Position numbers and translations under genes: made by a program
In this document: positions 35,839-44,159 of the stretch, piece after piece
How positions within the stretch are numbered: position 1 is the stretch's first letter
How the letters are laid out: each line of letters begins with the position of its first letter
Assembly (NCBI GenBank): GCA_017464525.1
Contig: JAFTZM010000033.1
Span: forward strand, 124,001 to 188,000
Origin: Clostridia bacterium
Lineage (GTDB): Bacteria; Bacillota; Clostridia; Oscillospirales; QAKW01
Length of the DNA stretch: 64,000 nucleotides
Reading direction: 5' to 3'
Notes under the pieces: generated by a model
What the model saw: the letters and a program-made list of their open reading frames with translations, nothing else
Told to the model about the DNA's origin: nothing
The model's database searches: none

Positions 35839-36603
35839 ATGGAAGCAAAGGAAATCATTCTTGAACTTAGAACGAAAAAGGGATTCTCCCAAGAGGAACT
35901 GGCAGAGAAAGTGTTTGTAACAAGACAGGCAGTATCCCGTTGGGAAAACGGCGAAACGATCCCAAACACCGAAACACTCAAGCTTTTATCAAAGTTGTTT
36001 GATGTATCTATCAACACGCTTCTCGGCTCACCGAGAAATCTTATCTGCCAATGTTGCGGTATGCCTCTCGACGATTGCAATATCAGTAAGGAAAAGAACG
36101 GACTTTTTAACGAGGAATATTGTAAATGGTGTTATGCCGACGGCGAATATACCTACGATAATATGGACGATCTCATCGACTTCTGTGCAGGACACATGGC
36201 AAACGAGCATTTTACACCTGAACAGGTTCGTGCATATATGAGAGATATGCTTCCAAAACTCAATTATTGGAAAAAGTATACCGAACTTGGGGGAGCAGAA
36301 AAGTTCGAGCAATTCAAAAAACAACTTATTGGCGAATTTAACGCTTTGTATATTGAGGGCATGCCCGAAGTCAAGGAATTAAACGCCCTCGTAGGCGGCT
36401 ATGTTAATCTTGAATACACTTTGCCGAATGGGAAGACCGCCCGGTTCTTAGATGATGGTGCCACATATCTCGGAAGCCAACTTGAAAGTGAGTTGGGCGG
36501 CGACCGATGCTTTGGTCTTGTTGCAAACATGGAATTCTTGCTCGTATGCACTTATGAAGAAAACGGTGCGAACCCCGAACTTGTAATATATAAGAAAAGA
36601 TAA
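35839..36603 (+). CDS. XRE-type regulator with zinc-ribbon domain
   Basis: 254 residues. An N-terminal helix-turn-helix (FSQEELAEKVFVTRQAVSRWENGETIPN) is followed by a putative zinc ribbon (CQCCGMPLDDC and YCKWCYADGEY, residues 68-100) and a C-terminal domain of about 100 residues that is not recognised. The fusion suggests a regulator with a built-in metal or redox sensor. It ends the accessory block. Confidence 0.8.
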   Translation: MEAKEIILELRTKKGFSQEELAEKVFVTRQAVSRWENGETIPNTETLKLLSKLFDVSINTLLGSPRNLICQCCGMPLDDCNISKEKNGLFNEEYCKWCYADGEYTYDNMDDLIDFCAGHMANEHFTPEQVRAYMRDMLPKLNYWKKYTELGGAEKFEQFKKQLIGEFNALYIEGMPEVKELNALVGGYVNLEYTLPNGKTARFLDDGATYLGSQLESELGGDRCFGLVANMEFLLVCTYEENGANPELVIYKKR

Positions 36604-36608
36604 AAAAT

Positions 36609-36647
36609 GCCGATGAAATGGATTTTTCCACCTCATCGACGTTTTTT
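36609..36647. terminator. Bidirectional terminator
   Basis: Arms CGATGA and TCATCG with inner TGG/CCA pairing; T-run on the right and A-run on the left. Serves the regulator and the minus-strand small frame. Confidence 0.65.
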
Positions 36648-36649
36648 GT

Positions 36650-36796
36650 TTATCTTACAACAGTTGAATGACTATAGATATAGAATTCCTCCTGGCTCTG
36701 CATCCACGCCTTATCTTTGGGCGGGAAGGTTGCATCAACCGCTTCCACAGCGGCTACATCTTCGCAACAGTCGGCGGCAGTAGTAGGGTATATCAT
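36650..36796 (-). CDS. Possible small protein, 48 residues
   Basis: Frame MIYPTTAADCCEDVAAVEAVDATF..., acidic with two adjacent Cys, ending three bases from a terminator. No convincing ribosome site before the ATG. Could be a real small gene or the tail of a lost one. Not recognised. Confidence 0.3.
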   Translation of the reverse strand: MIYPTTAADCCEDVAAVEAVDATFPPKDKAWMQSQEEFYIYSHSTVVR

Positions 36797-36837
36797 TAGC
36801 GTTCAAACTAAATTTCTTTCGCGATGATGATATAAGA

Positions 36838-37182
36838 TTATAAAAAAATGCATAATAAAATTCCTACAACAAAACATCCGCCGGCAACAGCTATTTTAGG
36901 AATGCTTAACTGAGGCTCTTGATTACGATATTTTTTTTCAACTTCATAGGTGTCTTTACCCATTGCTTCCAAAATTTCCAACTCTTTATAGCAATAGACT
37001 GTGCTTCCGACCAGGTAAAGACCATAGAGAAAAAACATGGGCATAACGGTGATCATCGCCAAGGTACTGCTTTCGCAAAAAATGGCAATATAGGCAAATA
37101 CAAGCACCCAGCACACACAAATGATGGGAACAAAGGAATCTAAAAGTTCGATCGTAGTCATTTTGTTGGTTTTTTTGGACAT
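36838..37182 (-). CDS. Hypothetical membrane protein, three helices
   Basis: 114 residues: a short polar start, two adjacent membrane helices (about 13-36 and 40-62), a charged loop (KELEILEAMGKDTYEVEKKYRN) and a C-terminal helix. GGAGG lies before the ATG, and a TATAAT with a weak upstream TTAACA lies 20-50 bases further. Family not recognised. Confidence 0.6.
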   Translation of the reverse strand: MSKKTNKMTTIELLDSFVPIICVCWVLVFAYIAIFCESSTLAMITVMPMFFLYGLYLVGSTVYCYKELEILEAMGKDTYEVEKKYRNQEPQLSIPKIAVAGGCFVVGILLCIFL

Positions 37183-37252
37183 AATATGTAATCCTCCAAA
37201 TCTTTTAATGATATTATATCATAATTGATAGAAAAAGTGTTAACAATTTTTA

Positions 37253-37280
37253 AAAAAGGACCCGAATTGGGTCCTTTTTA
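37253..37280 (-). terminator. Terminator of the small DUF3787-like gene
   Basis: Arms AAAAGGACCC and GGGTCCTTTT. On the minus strand it follows the stop codon directly and has a T-run. Confidence 0.75.
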
Positions 37281-37430
37281 GAGTTTAAGTTCTTCACTCC
37301 ATCTTCGGGTAAGCTGGACATCATCATCCTGAGGAATTGACACTTTACCTTCTTTGGTTTTGTGATCTGCCTGAAGCATCGGTAAGGTACAATAATAGGG
37401 GATAACATCTGGTTTTTCTTTGGATTTCAT
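37278..37430 (-). CDS. Small DUF3787-like protein, 50 residues
   Basis: ATG at 37430 preceded by GGAGGAG and closed by a terminator at the stop, so well supported despite its size. The C-terminal half (KVSIPQDDDVQLTRRWSEEL) recalls the V-x-IP...V..A..W pattern of DUF3787 proteins of Firmicutes. Soluble; function unknown. Confidence 0.6.
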   Translation of the reverse strand: MKSKEKPDVIPYYCTLPMLQADHKTKEGKVSIPQDDDVQLTRRWSEELKL

Positions 37431-37500
37431 AAAAACTCCTCCGTTATTATGATAATAAAATCAGAGCTTAAAATACCAAGAAATTATTTCCGAAATGAAC

Positions 37501-39168
37501 TTATAATTCGGCAGCCAGCTTTAATGCATCGTCGATGTGGGCACAGAATCGGTCAGGGCCAACAGAATCGTAAAAACCGGCCTTTTTCATGGTTTCGAGA
37601 GGCTGGGGATTTACATGAGAAAAAATTAGTTGAACATTTTGCGTGCTACATTTTTTATAAAGCTGCTCCAAAGAGTTCATAGCAGTTGCATCCAAGGCAG
37701 GAACCGCTCTCATGCGCAATATGAGGCAATGGGTATAGTCTTTTAAAGTGATATCGAGGATCTTATCCGCGGCGCCGAAGAAGAGGGGACCGCTGATCTC
37801 GTAAACACGAACGTTTTTAGGCACAACGCGCAGATCGATACTATCAGCATCTTCTTCCGAATCCACATATTTCCAACCGGTAACAGAGGTTTCTTCACTC
37901 ATGCGTTTCATGAAGAACATGGCAGCAAGCACCATGCCGACTTCGATGGCGATTACCAGATCAAAGATCACGGTAAGTGCAAAGGTAACAACCATTACAA
38001 AGGTATCGCTTTTAGGCGCCGCTTTAATGGTGTGTACAAATTTTCGCCACTCACTCATATTGTATGCCACAACAAAAAGAATAGCAGCGATTGCAGGCAT
38101 AGGAATCAACGCGGCATAGGGCATAAGGAAGAGCAATACCAGCAGCAAAACAACTGCGTGAACCATTCCTGCAACAGGGGTCCGGCCGCCGTTTTTGGCG
38201 TTGGCGGCAGTTCTTGCGATGGCTCCGGTGGCAGGAATTCCGCCGAATAAAACAGAGGCAATATTGCCTACGCCCTGCGCCACCAATTCTGCATTGGAGT
38301 TGTGCTTGGAATTTACCATACTATCGGCAACAACACAGGAAAGCAGAGATTCGATCGCAGCAAGGATCGCGATGGTAAAGGCGCTGGGAAGAACCGCTGA
38401 AATCTTGGCAAGGCTGAAATCGAGCCCGCCGAGATCCACCTTGGGTAGCCCGGTGGGGATGGTATACAATTCGCCGATGGTAAAGACACCGTCATCTAAT
38501 CCGGGAATGAATTTGACCATTAAAGCGCCCACAACAACCGCAATCAGGGAAGGAGGAACACGCTTTTCAAATTTGGGATATATTATTAAGATTGCAAGAC
38601 AAACAGCACCGACTAATAAGGCTTGCCAGCTGAAGGTGCCAATTGATTCGATGTTGGCGGTAATCTTTTCGATGGTTTCAATGGGCTTGACCCCTTCTGC
38701 ATAAGTAAGCCCCAAGAAATCCTTGATCTGCCCAACAAGAATTGTTACTGCAATACCGGCAGTAAATCCGGTTGTAATGGTATAAGGGATAAATTTAATG
38801 AGAGAACCCAGCTTGAAAACGCCCATTAAGATCAGCATGATGCCAGCAAGTATGGTTGCAATGATCAGGCCGTCCATCCCGTGGGTGGCAACGATTCCGG
38901 CAACAATGGTTGCAAACGCTGCAGTAGGGCCTGCGATTTGAACCCGGCTTCCGCCCAAAAGGGAGACCATAAAACCTGCTGCAATGGCAGTGTAAACGCC
39001 GCAGGCGGGTTCAACACCGGAAGCCAGCGCTAAAGCGATAGATAGCGGCAATGCTATGATGGCAACGATGATACCAGCCACAATGTCCTGCACCAATTGC
39101 TTTTTACTGTAGTTTTTAATTACAGAAAAAAACTTGGGTTTCAGATAAAATTTCTTCAAATTTCCCAC
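37501..39168 (-). CDS. SulP-family anion permease with STAS domain
   Basis: 555 residues. The membrane domain (about 1-420) carries family text such as VAGIIVAIIALPLSIALALASG and QIAGPTAAFATIVAGI, and a C-terminal STAS domain (about 440-550) includes VPALDATAMNSLEQL. SulP proteins move sulfate, bicarbonate or dicarboxylates; the substrate cannot be told. Single-gene unit; no cysteine genes or carbonic anhydrase nearby. Confidence 0.9.
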   Translation of the reverse strand: MGNLKKFYLKPKFFSVIKNYSKKQLVQDIVAGIIVAIIALPLSIALALASGVEPACGVYTAIAAGFMVSLLGGSRVQIAGPTAAFATIVAGIVATHGMDGLIIATILAGIMLILMGVFKLGSLIKFIPYTITTGFTAGIAVTILVGQIKDFLGLTYAEGVKPIETIEKITANIESIGTFSWQALLVGAVCLAILIIYPKFEKRVPPSLIAVVVGALMVKFIPGLDDGVFTIGELYTIPTGLPKVDLGGLDFSLAKISAVLPSAFTIAILAAIESLLSCVVADSMVNSKHNSNAELVAQGVGNIASVLFGGIPATGAIARTAANAKNGGRTPVAGMVHAVVLLLVLLFLMPYAALIPMPAIAAILFVVAYNMSEWRKFVHTIKAAPKSDTFVMVVTFALTVIFDLVIAIEVGMVLAAMFFMKRMSEETSVTGWKYVDSEEDADSIDLRVVPKNVRVYEISGPLFFGAADKILDITLKDYTHCLILRMRAVPALDATAMNSLEQLYKKCSTQNVQLIFSHVNPQPLETMKKAGFYDSVGPDRFCAHIDDALKLAAEL

Positions 39169-39193
39169 TCCTTATTTTTATTTAATGCAAATT

Positions 39194-39225
39194 AAAAACC
39201 CGAATGCATCTGCATTCGGGTTTTT
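39194..39225 (-). terminator. Terminator of tRNA-Arg
   Basis: Perfect hairpin AAAAACCCGAATGCA / TGCATTCGGGTTTTT with a 2-base loop, immediately downstream of the tRNA CCA on the minus strand. Confidence 0.85.
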
Positions 39226-39301
39226 GGTACGCCCGACTGGATTCGAACCAGCGGCCTTCAGAGTCGGAGTCTGACGCGCTATCCAACTGCGCTACGGGCG
39301 C
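39225..39301 (-). tRNA. tRNA-Arg (CCG)
   Basis: 77 bases with encoded CCA. Acceptor GCGCCCG/CGGGCGT, anticodon stem TCAGA/TCTGA around CTCCGAC (anticodon CCG), and T-arm GCTGG-TTCGAAT-CCAGT. Confidence 0.93.
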
Positions 39302-39389
39302 ATTTACATTTTGATATTATACTATTACTTTTCGAAAAATGCAACCTTTTTTTGAAATTAGTTTAAGATTTTAAAAATGTTGCTTTTTT

Positions 39390-39418
39390 TTGAGCTTTAT
39401 GTTATCATATTTTATAAT
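39390..39418 (+). promoter_or_regulatory. Promoter of the DivIVA-like gene
   Basis: TTGAGC (39390-39395), 17 bases, TATAAT (39413-39418). Confidence 0.65.
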
Positions 39419-39439
39419 ATAAAATGACGGAGGCGGATT

Positions 39440-40156
39440 ATGCCGAATACGGAGATATTTAAAACAGTATTTAAAGGTTATAGCAAGGAAGAGGTTATAG
39501 CTTACATTGATAATTTAAATCAACAAATGTCTATGCTTCAAAAGGAACTAGATGAGGCTAATGCCCGGTTGATCCAGCTTGAGGATGAACGGAAGGAAAC
39601 TTGTGAGCAGAGGGAGCATGAGGCACTAGACGAAGAGGCTTTGCGCCAAAAGATCGCGGAAGAAATCACGCCTATCCTGGCAGAAAAGATTCGCGAAAAG
39701 GTAGAAGCAGATCTTCGGCCGAAGATCGAGGCAGAGCTGCGGCAGAAGATCGAAAAAGAGATGGCTGCAAAATATGAAGAGGCGGCCCGTTCCGAAATTA
39801 ATCAACGGCTTCACGGGCAGCTTGGGGAGCTGCAGGAACTGCGGCGCCGCGCCCAGCTTTATGACAGTAATCGGGAAGTGCTGGCCGAGTTGATGATCAA
39901 AGCGAAGAATGATGCCGCTGAGATCGTGAAAGATGCTGAAACCCATGCAAAGGAATTGCGAATGGACGCTGAACAGCGCTACAAGCTTTTGATTTCGGAC
40001 TATGAGCTTTTGAGATCTAATCTTCTGATTGCCAAAAATGAAGCTTCTGAGAAGTTGAATAATGCTTTGAGGAGTCTGAATGATTTTGAAAAACGTTTTT
40101 CCTGCTCTGATCAGGATGTAGCAAGATCCAAAGAACATTTGGAAGAACAGTCGTGA
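39440..40156 (+). CDS. DivIVA/GpsB-like coiled-coil protein
   Basis: 238 residues. The N-terminal FKGYSKEEVIAYIDNLN matches the DivIVA/GpsB lipid-binding start, and the rest is a long, highly charged coiled coil with Glu/Lys/Arg runs (DLRPKIEAELRQKIEKEM). It probably binds curved membrane or septa and organises cell-wall proteins; a PBP gene follows downstream. Own promoter and terminator, so a single-gene unit. Confidence 0.75.
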   Translation: MPNTEIFKTVFKGYSKEEVIAYIDNLNQQMSMLQKELDEANARLIQLEDERKETCEQREHEALDEEALRQKIAEEITPILAEKIREKVEADLRPKIEAELRQKIEKEMAAKYEEAARSEINQRLHGQLGELQELRRRAQLYDSNREVLAELMIKAKNDAAEIVKDAETHAKELRMDAEQRYKLLISDYELLRSNLLIAKNEASEKLNNALRSLNDFEKRFSCSDQDVARSKEHLEEQS

Positions 40157-40159
40157 AAT

Positions 40160-40190
40160 GAACCCACCTATTCAAGGGTGGGTTCTGTTT
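40160..40190 (+). terminator. Terminator after the DivIVA-like gene
   Basis: Arms GAACCCACC and GGTGGGTTC followed by TGTTTT. Confidence 0.8.
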
Positions 40191-40232
40191 TATTATCAGG
40201 AAAACGGTATATACTAACACGGGTGATATTCA

Positions 40233-41816
40233 ATGATGAGAAGAACCGGTGTTTTTTATCTTGCTATGGTTGCTGCCTTGATTGGCATAATTTTTCGGGT
40301 ATTCTGGCTTTCGATCGGTGAGAATGCAGTGCGGGCAGAGGCTGTGATGGCAAATCGTGAAAGCGAAATAATTCTTTACCGTACCAAAGGGTTAATCTAT
40401 GATGAAAATTTAAATCCATTGGCCGGAAACCAGCCTTGTTGGTACCTTCTGGTGGATCCACGCAATTTTCAATCGGATAACCTGGATCTATTGATCGAAA
40501 TGACGGAGAGTAACCGGGAGCAAGTTCAAAATAAGCTGAAAAAGGAAACGCCTTTTGTTTTGAAAACAAAAACTGATCCGAAAGCTCTGCCGGGGGTTCA
40601 AGTATTTGAAGGAGTGGACCGTTACTGTGGATTAGCCTCTCATTTACTTGGCTATCTGGACAGTGCCGGTGAGGTGGGGCTTTCCGGTGTCGAAAAGGAG
40701 TATAATGAATTTTTGAATTTATTTTCCTCATCGGTTTGTGTCTCTTATAATTCTGATGCTCTGCATGGTGCCATTTCCGGTTTGGGAGTTGAAGCGGTGG
40801 AAGCAGAGACGTCCGAAAATGGATTGGTTTTAACATTGAATAAAGAAATCTGTGAGGTCTTAGATCAATCAATGGAGAACTACATTGAAAAAGGGGCTGC
40901 CATCGTGATGGATTGTAAAACCGGTGCGATCAAGGCAGTAAGTTCGATGCCAGATTTTGATGCTGATGCAGTTTCATCTTATTTGGATTCAGGAGAGGGA
41001 GAGCTGATCAACAGAGCTTTTTCTTCACAAACAGTAGGTTCTGTATTTAAAATCATTCTTGCTGCCTGTGCGTTGGAAAACGGAATGGAAGATTTTCTTT
41101 ATACTTGTAATGGCGGAATTGTTATTAACGATAGGACCTTTGCCTGTCATAATCACGATGGGCATGGTGAAATCGGTCTGCAAGAGGCATTTGCCCAATC
41201 CTGTAATGCCTATTTTATTGCTCTGGGGCAGTTGCTTGGCTATGATAGCATCGCTGAAATGGCCGAGCGATTTGGATATGGCTCTTCGATAACAATATTG
41301 GACTCCATGAAAACATCCACCGGTAATTTTCCGGTCAAAAGCAGTAATTTAGCACTGGCGAACCTGAGTATTGGCCAAGGGGAACTGATGGCATCGCCGA
41401 TGCAGATCGCAATGATGACAGCAATAATCGCAAATGGGGGCATTTTACCGGATGTGCATTTATACAACGGAATATATTTAAATGGTAAATTGAAAGCAAA
41501 TACCGAAAATACGGAGGAAAAAAGAGTTATTTCAGCTGAACACGCAGAGATGCTAAGGCAGTTTTGTGTTTATACGGTCGAAGAGGGAACCGGAAAGAGC
41601 GCAAAGCCTTCATCCGGGTCTGCAGGCGGCAAGACGTCCAGTGCCCAAACAGGAGTGATTGTGAATGGGGTCGAGAAACTGAATGTCTATTTTACAGGTT
41701 TTTATCCTGCAGAAAATCCTGAATATGTGATCACGGTATTTGCCGAAGGAGGAGAATCCGGCGGTAAAACCTGCGGCCCGGTATTTCGGGAAGTCTGTGA
41801 TTTTTTGGCTTCTTAG
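40233..41816 (+). CDS. Class B penicillin-binding protein (transpeptidase)
   Basis: 527 residues: N-terminal membrane anchor (about 5-25), a short pedestal domain, and a transpeptidase domain. Active Ser in SVFK (Ser270-Lys273), SCN at 323-325. The third motif reads KTS (467-469) where KTG is usual, in the context GGKTSSAQTG. No PASTA domains, so closer to PbpA/SpoVD-type cores than to PASTA PBPs. The start is ATG at 40233 or 40236; the ribosome site is weak. Forms peptide cross-links in septal, wall or spore peptidoglycan. Confidence 0.88.
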   Translation: MMRRTGVFYLAMVAALIGIIFRVFWLSIGENAVRAEAVMANRESEIILYRTKGLIYDENLNPLAGNQPCWYLLVDPRNFQSDNLDLLIEMTESNREQVQNKLKKETPFVLKTKTDPKALPGVQVFEGVDRYCGLASHLLGYLDSAGEVGLSGVEKEYNEFLNLFSSSVCVSYNSDALHGAISGLGVEAVEAETSENGLVLTLNKEICEVLDQSMENYIEKGAAIVMDCKTGAIKAVSSMPDFDADAVSSYLDSGEGELINRAFSSQTVGSVFKIILAACALENGMEDFLYTCNGGIVINDRTFACHNHDGHGEIGLQEAFAQSCNAYFIALGQLLGYDSIAEMAERFGYGSSITILDSMKTSTGNFPVKSSNLALANLSIGQGELMASPMQIAMMTAIIANGGILPDVHLYNGIYLNGKLKANTENTEEKRVISAEHAEMLRQFCVYTVEEGTGKSAKPSSGSAGGKTSSAQTGVIVNGVEKLNVYFTGFYPAENPEYVITVFAEGGESGGKTCGPVFREVCDFLAS

Positions 41817-41944
41817 CTTTTGGGGCTTGTTTTTATCGGTTGTATGTAGTATAATAATATTGTAATAAAACACGACGTTTTGGGTTTAAAAATTCTTTTG
41901 TTCGTGAAAATCGTTAAAAATTACATGAAAAGGAAAAATATTTG

Positions 41945-41973
41945 TTGACAAGAGGGGTTTTTGTCATTATAAT
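41945..41973 (+). promoter_or_regulatory. Sigma-A promoter of yceD-rpmF
   Basis: TTGACA (41945-41950), 17 bases, TATAAT (41968-41973): near-consensus, as expected for a ribosomal protein operon. Confidence 0.85.
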
Positions 41974-42017
41974 ATTATCTGCTATTGATTTTTCCTTTTT
42001 ATTTTGGGGAGAGAATA

Positions 42018-42470
42018 GTGAGAATCAATCTTAAAGACGCATTTATACTGGATCGTTATGAAAAGAAAATTGACTTTCAATTGTCGGCAGGCAAGGATGA
42101 GGATCTGAACACTCTGGCTGCCTTCGAGAAAGATCCTCAGGTTTCTTTTTCCATTTACGGAAAATATGGTCTTGTAATGTGTGATTCCGTCATTGATCTG
42201 GAATATACAAGTTACTGCAGCAGATGCTTGGCGCCTGTGAGTGGTAAGTTGCATATTGAAAGTCGGCGGCGTGTGATCACAGATCCCCTAAAAGAGGATG
42301 AAGATACGATCTTGATTGAGGATAACTATATGTTCTATCCTGATTCAGAGGCGAAAAATCAGATTATACTTGAATTTCCGGAGCGTTTTCTTTGCGCGGA
42401 TGATTGTAAAGGGCTTTGCCCTGTATGTGGATGCAATCGTAATATAAAAGAATGCGGCTGCGAAAATTGA
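42018..42470 (+). CDS. DUF177 (YceD) protein
   Basis: 150 residues from GTG 42018, preceded by GGGGAGAG; the ATG frame from 41985 starts in the promoter region. Four to seven Cys in CSRC and CADDCKGLCPVCG suggest a zinc site. YceD proteins are nearly always encoded beside rpmF and are linked to 23S rRNA maturation in other organisms; here rpmF follows. Confidence 0.85.
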   Translation: MRINLKDAFILDRYEKKIDFQLSAGKDEDLNTLAAFEKDPQVSFSIYGKYGLVMCDSVIDLEYTSYCSRCLAPVSGKLHIESRRRVITDPLKEDEDTILIEDNYMFYPDSEAKNQIILEFPERFLCADDCKGLCPVCGCNRNIKECGCEN

Positions 42471-42521
42471 GTATTTCCAAATTTGTTTTAAAATATGGTA
42501 TCATAAATGGAGGTAAGATAA

Positions 42522-42770
42522 ATGGCAGTTCCTAAGAGAAAAGTTTCTAAATCCAGAAGAGACAAGAGAAGAAGCAGTGTTTGGAAGTTGGGTGCTCCCA
42601 CCCTGGTTGAGTGTCCCCAGTGTCATGCACTGAAGGCTCCTCACAAGGCTTGTCCTGAGTGCGGTTATGTAAACGCTAATCTGTCTGTTAAGGAAGGCAA
42701 GATTGCTGTTAAGGCCGCTGCTGAGAAGAAAGAAGAAGCCACTGTTGCTGAAGAAACTTCCGCAGAATAA
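42522..42770 (+). CDS. rpmF: Ribosomal protein L32
   Basis: L32 N-terminus MAVPKRKVSKSRRDKRRSS and zinc ribbon CPQCHALKAPHKACPEC. At 82 residues it is longer than usual because of a C-terminal Ala/Glu/Lys tail (AAAEKKEEATVAEETSAE) of about 20 residues. GGAGG at the start. Co-transcribed with yceD. Confidence 0.96.
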   Translation: MAVPKRKVSKSRRDKRRSSVWKLGAPTLVECPQCHALKAPHKACPECGYVNANLSVKEGKIAVKAAAEKKEEATVAEETSAE

Positions 42771-42788
42771 AGAGTTGGAGTTTATGAT

Positions 42789-42818
42789 AGAGAAGGCGGG
42801 TTTTCTGCCTTCTCTTTT
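42789..42818 (+). terminator. Terminator after rpmF
   Basis: Arms AGAGAAGGC and GCCTTCTCT, followed by TTT. Confidence 0.75.
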
Positions 42819-42853
42819 CGTCGTTATGGATTTTTTCGGGAAGGAGGTGCCGA

Positions 42854-44155
42854 ATGTCTGCTAAAATTTCCGGGATCACGCCCGGCTCAATCGGCGAAGA
42901 GCTTGGAATCAAGGTTGGTGATGAACTTCTTTCTATGAATGGTCATGCCGTTCGTGATGTGATCGATTATATGTATTATGAAGCCTCCGCTGTTCTTTCT
43001 CTTTTGATGATGATCGACGGGGAAGAGGTCCTTTTTGAAATCGAAAAGGAACCTGAAGAGCCTTTGGGTCTTGATTTTGAGGATTATCTGATGGATCGCC
43101 AAAGAAGCTGCAAAAATAAATGTATCTTTTGTTTTATTGATCAGCTTCCCAAGGGTCTCCGTGATACATTGTATTTTAAGGATGACGATGCCCGTCTCTC
43201 CTTTTTGATGGGAAATTATATTACCTTAACAAACCTTACTGAGGAGGATCTGGAGCGTATCATAGAAATGCGGATCTCGCCCATCAACATTTCGGTTCAC
43301 ACCACTGACCCGGAATTGCGTGTTAAGATGATGGCAAATCCCAATGCTTCTAAAATCAACAATATCCTTAGACGCTTTTATGATGCAGGCATAGAGATGA
43401 ATTGCCAGATCGTTCTTTGCAAGGGTGTGAACGATGGGATTCACCTTGAAAAAAGCTTGCGGGATCTCGCGGCACTCGCTCCTTTTGTGCGCAGCACAAG
43501 TGTTGTTCCTGTTGGGATCTCCCGCCACCGCCAAGGGCTTTATCCGCTGGTTCCTTTTGAAAAAGATGATGCCATACGAGTGATCGATATGATCGAAAAG
43601 ATTGGGGAAGAGCAGCTGAATATTAACGGCATCCGTGGTTGCTACCCGTCGGATGAGTTTTATGTTTTAGCCGAACGCGAGGTTCCAGACGAGGAGTTTT
43701 ATGACGGCTATCCTCAAATTGAAAATGGTGTCGGCCTTCTTCGCTCCTTGCAAAAGGAAGTTGAGGATGCATTGGTGCTTGAATCCGGAGATGATCTCCA
43801 ACGGGATGTCGGGATCGTTACCGGTGTTTTGGCTGCAGACTATATGAGGATGCTTCTTGAAAAGATCCAAGCAAAATTTCCGGGTCTGAAATTTGAAGTA
43901 TATCCCATTTTGAATCATTTCTTTGGGGAGAAGATCACGGTTTCCGGGCTTGTGACCGGAACTGATATTTTGGAGCAGTTGAAGGATACGGATCTGCCTT
44001 CGAGGCTCCTGATTCCAAGCAGTATGCTGCGGGCAGAGCAGGATCTGTTCTTGGATAGTATTTCTATTGAACACGTTTCCGAGGTGTTAGATCGTCCGAT
44101 TTCGGTTTCTTTGAATGACGGCGATGACCTTTTGGATAAGATATTAGGGAGGTGA
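42854..44155 (+). CDS. DUF512 protein: PDZ plus radical-SAM-like domain
   Basis: 433 residues. An N-terminal PDZ-like segment (ISGITPGSIGEELGIKVGDELLSMNG) is followed by a radical-SAM cluster motif CKNKCIFCFIDQLP (CX3CX2C, about residue 90) and the C-terminal DUF512 domain. Widely conserved in Clostridia next to der, as here (four-base gap); the reaction is not known. AAGGAGGTG before the ATG. Confidence 0.88.
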   Translation: MSAKISGITPGSIGEELGIKVGDELLSMNGHAVRDVIDYMYYEASAVLSLLMMIDGEEVLFEIEKEPEEPLGLDFEDYLMDRQRSCKNKCIFCFIDQLPKGLRDTLYFKDDDARLSFLMGNYITLTNLTEEDLERIIEMRISPINISVHTTDPELRVKMMANPNASKINNILRRFYDAGIEMNCQIVLCKGVNDGIHLEKSLRDLAALAPFVRSTSVVPVGISRHRQGLYPLVPFEKDDAIRVIDMIEKIGEEQLNINGIRGCYPSDEFYVLAEREVPDEEFYDGYPQIENGVGLLRSLQKEVEDALVLESGDDLQRDVGIVTGVLAADYMRMLLEKIQAKFPGLKFEVYPILNHFFGEKITVSGLVTGTDILEQLKDTDLPSRLLIPSSMLRAEQDLFLDSISIEHVSEVLDRPISVSLNDGDDLLDKILGR

Positions 44156-44159
44156 TTGC

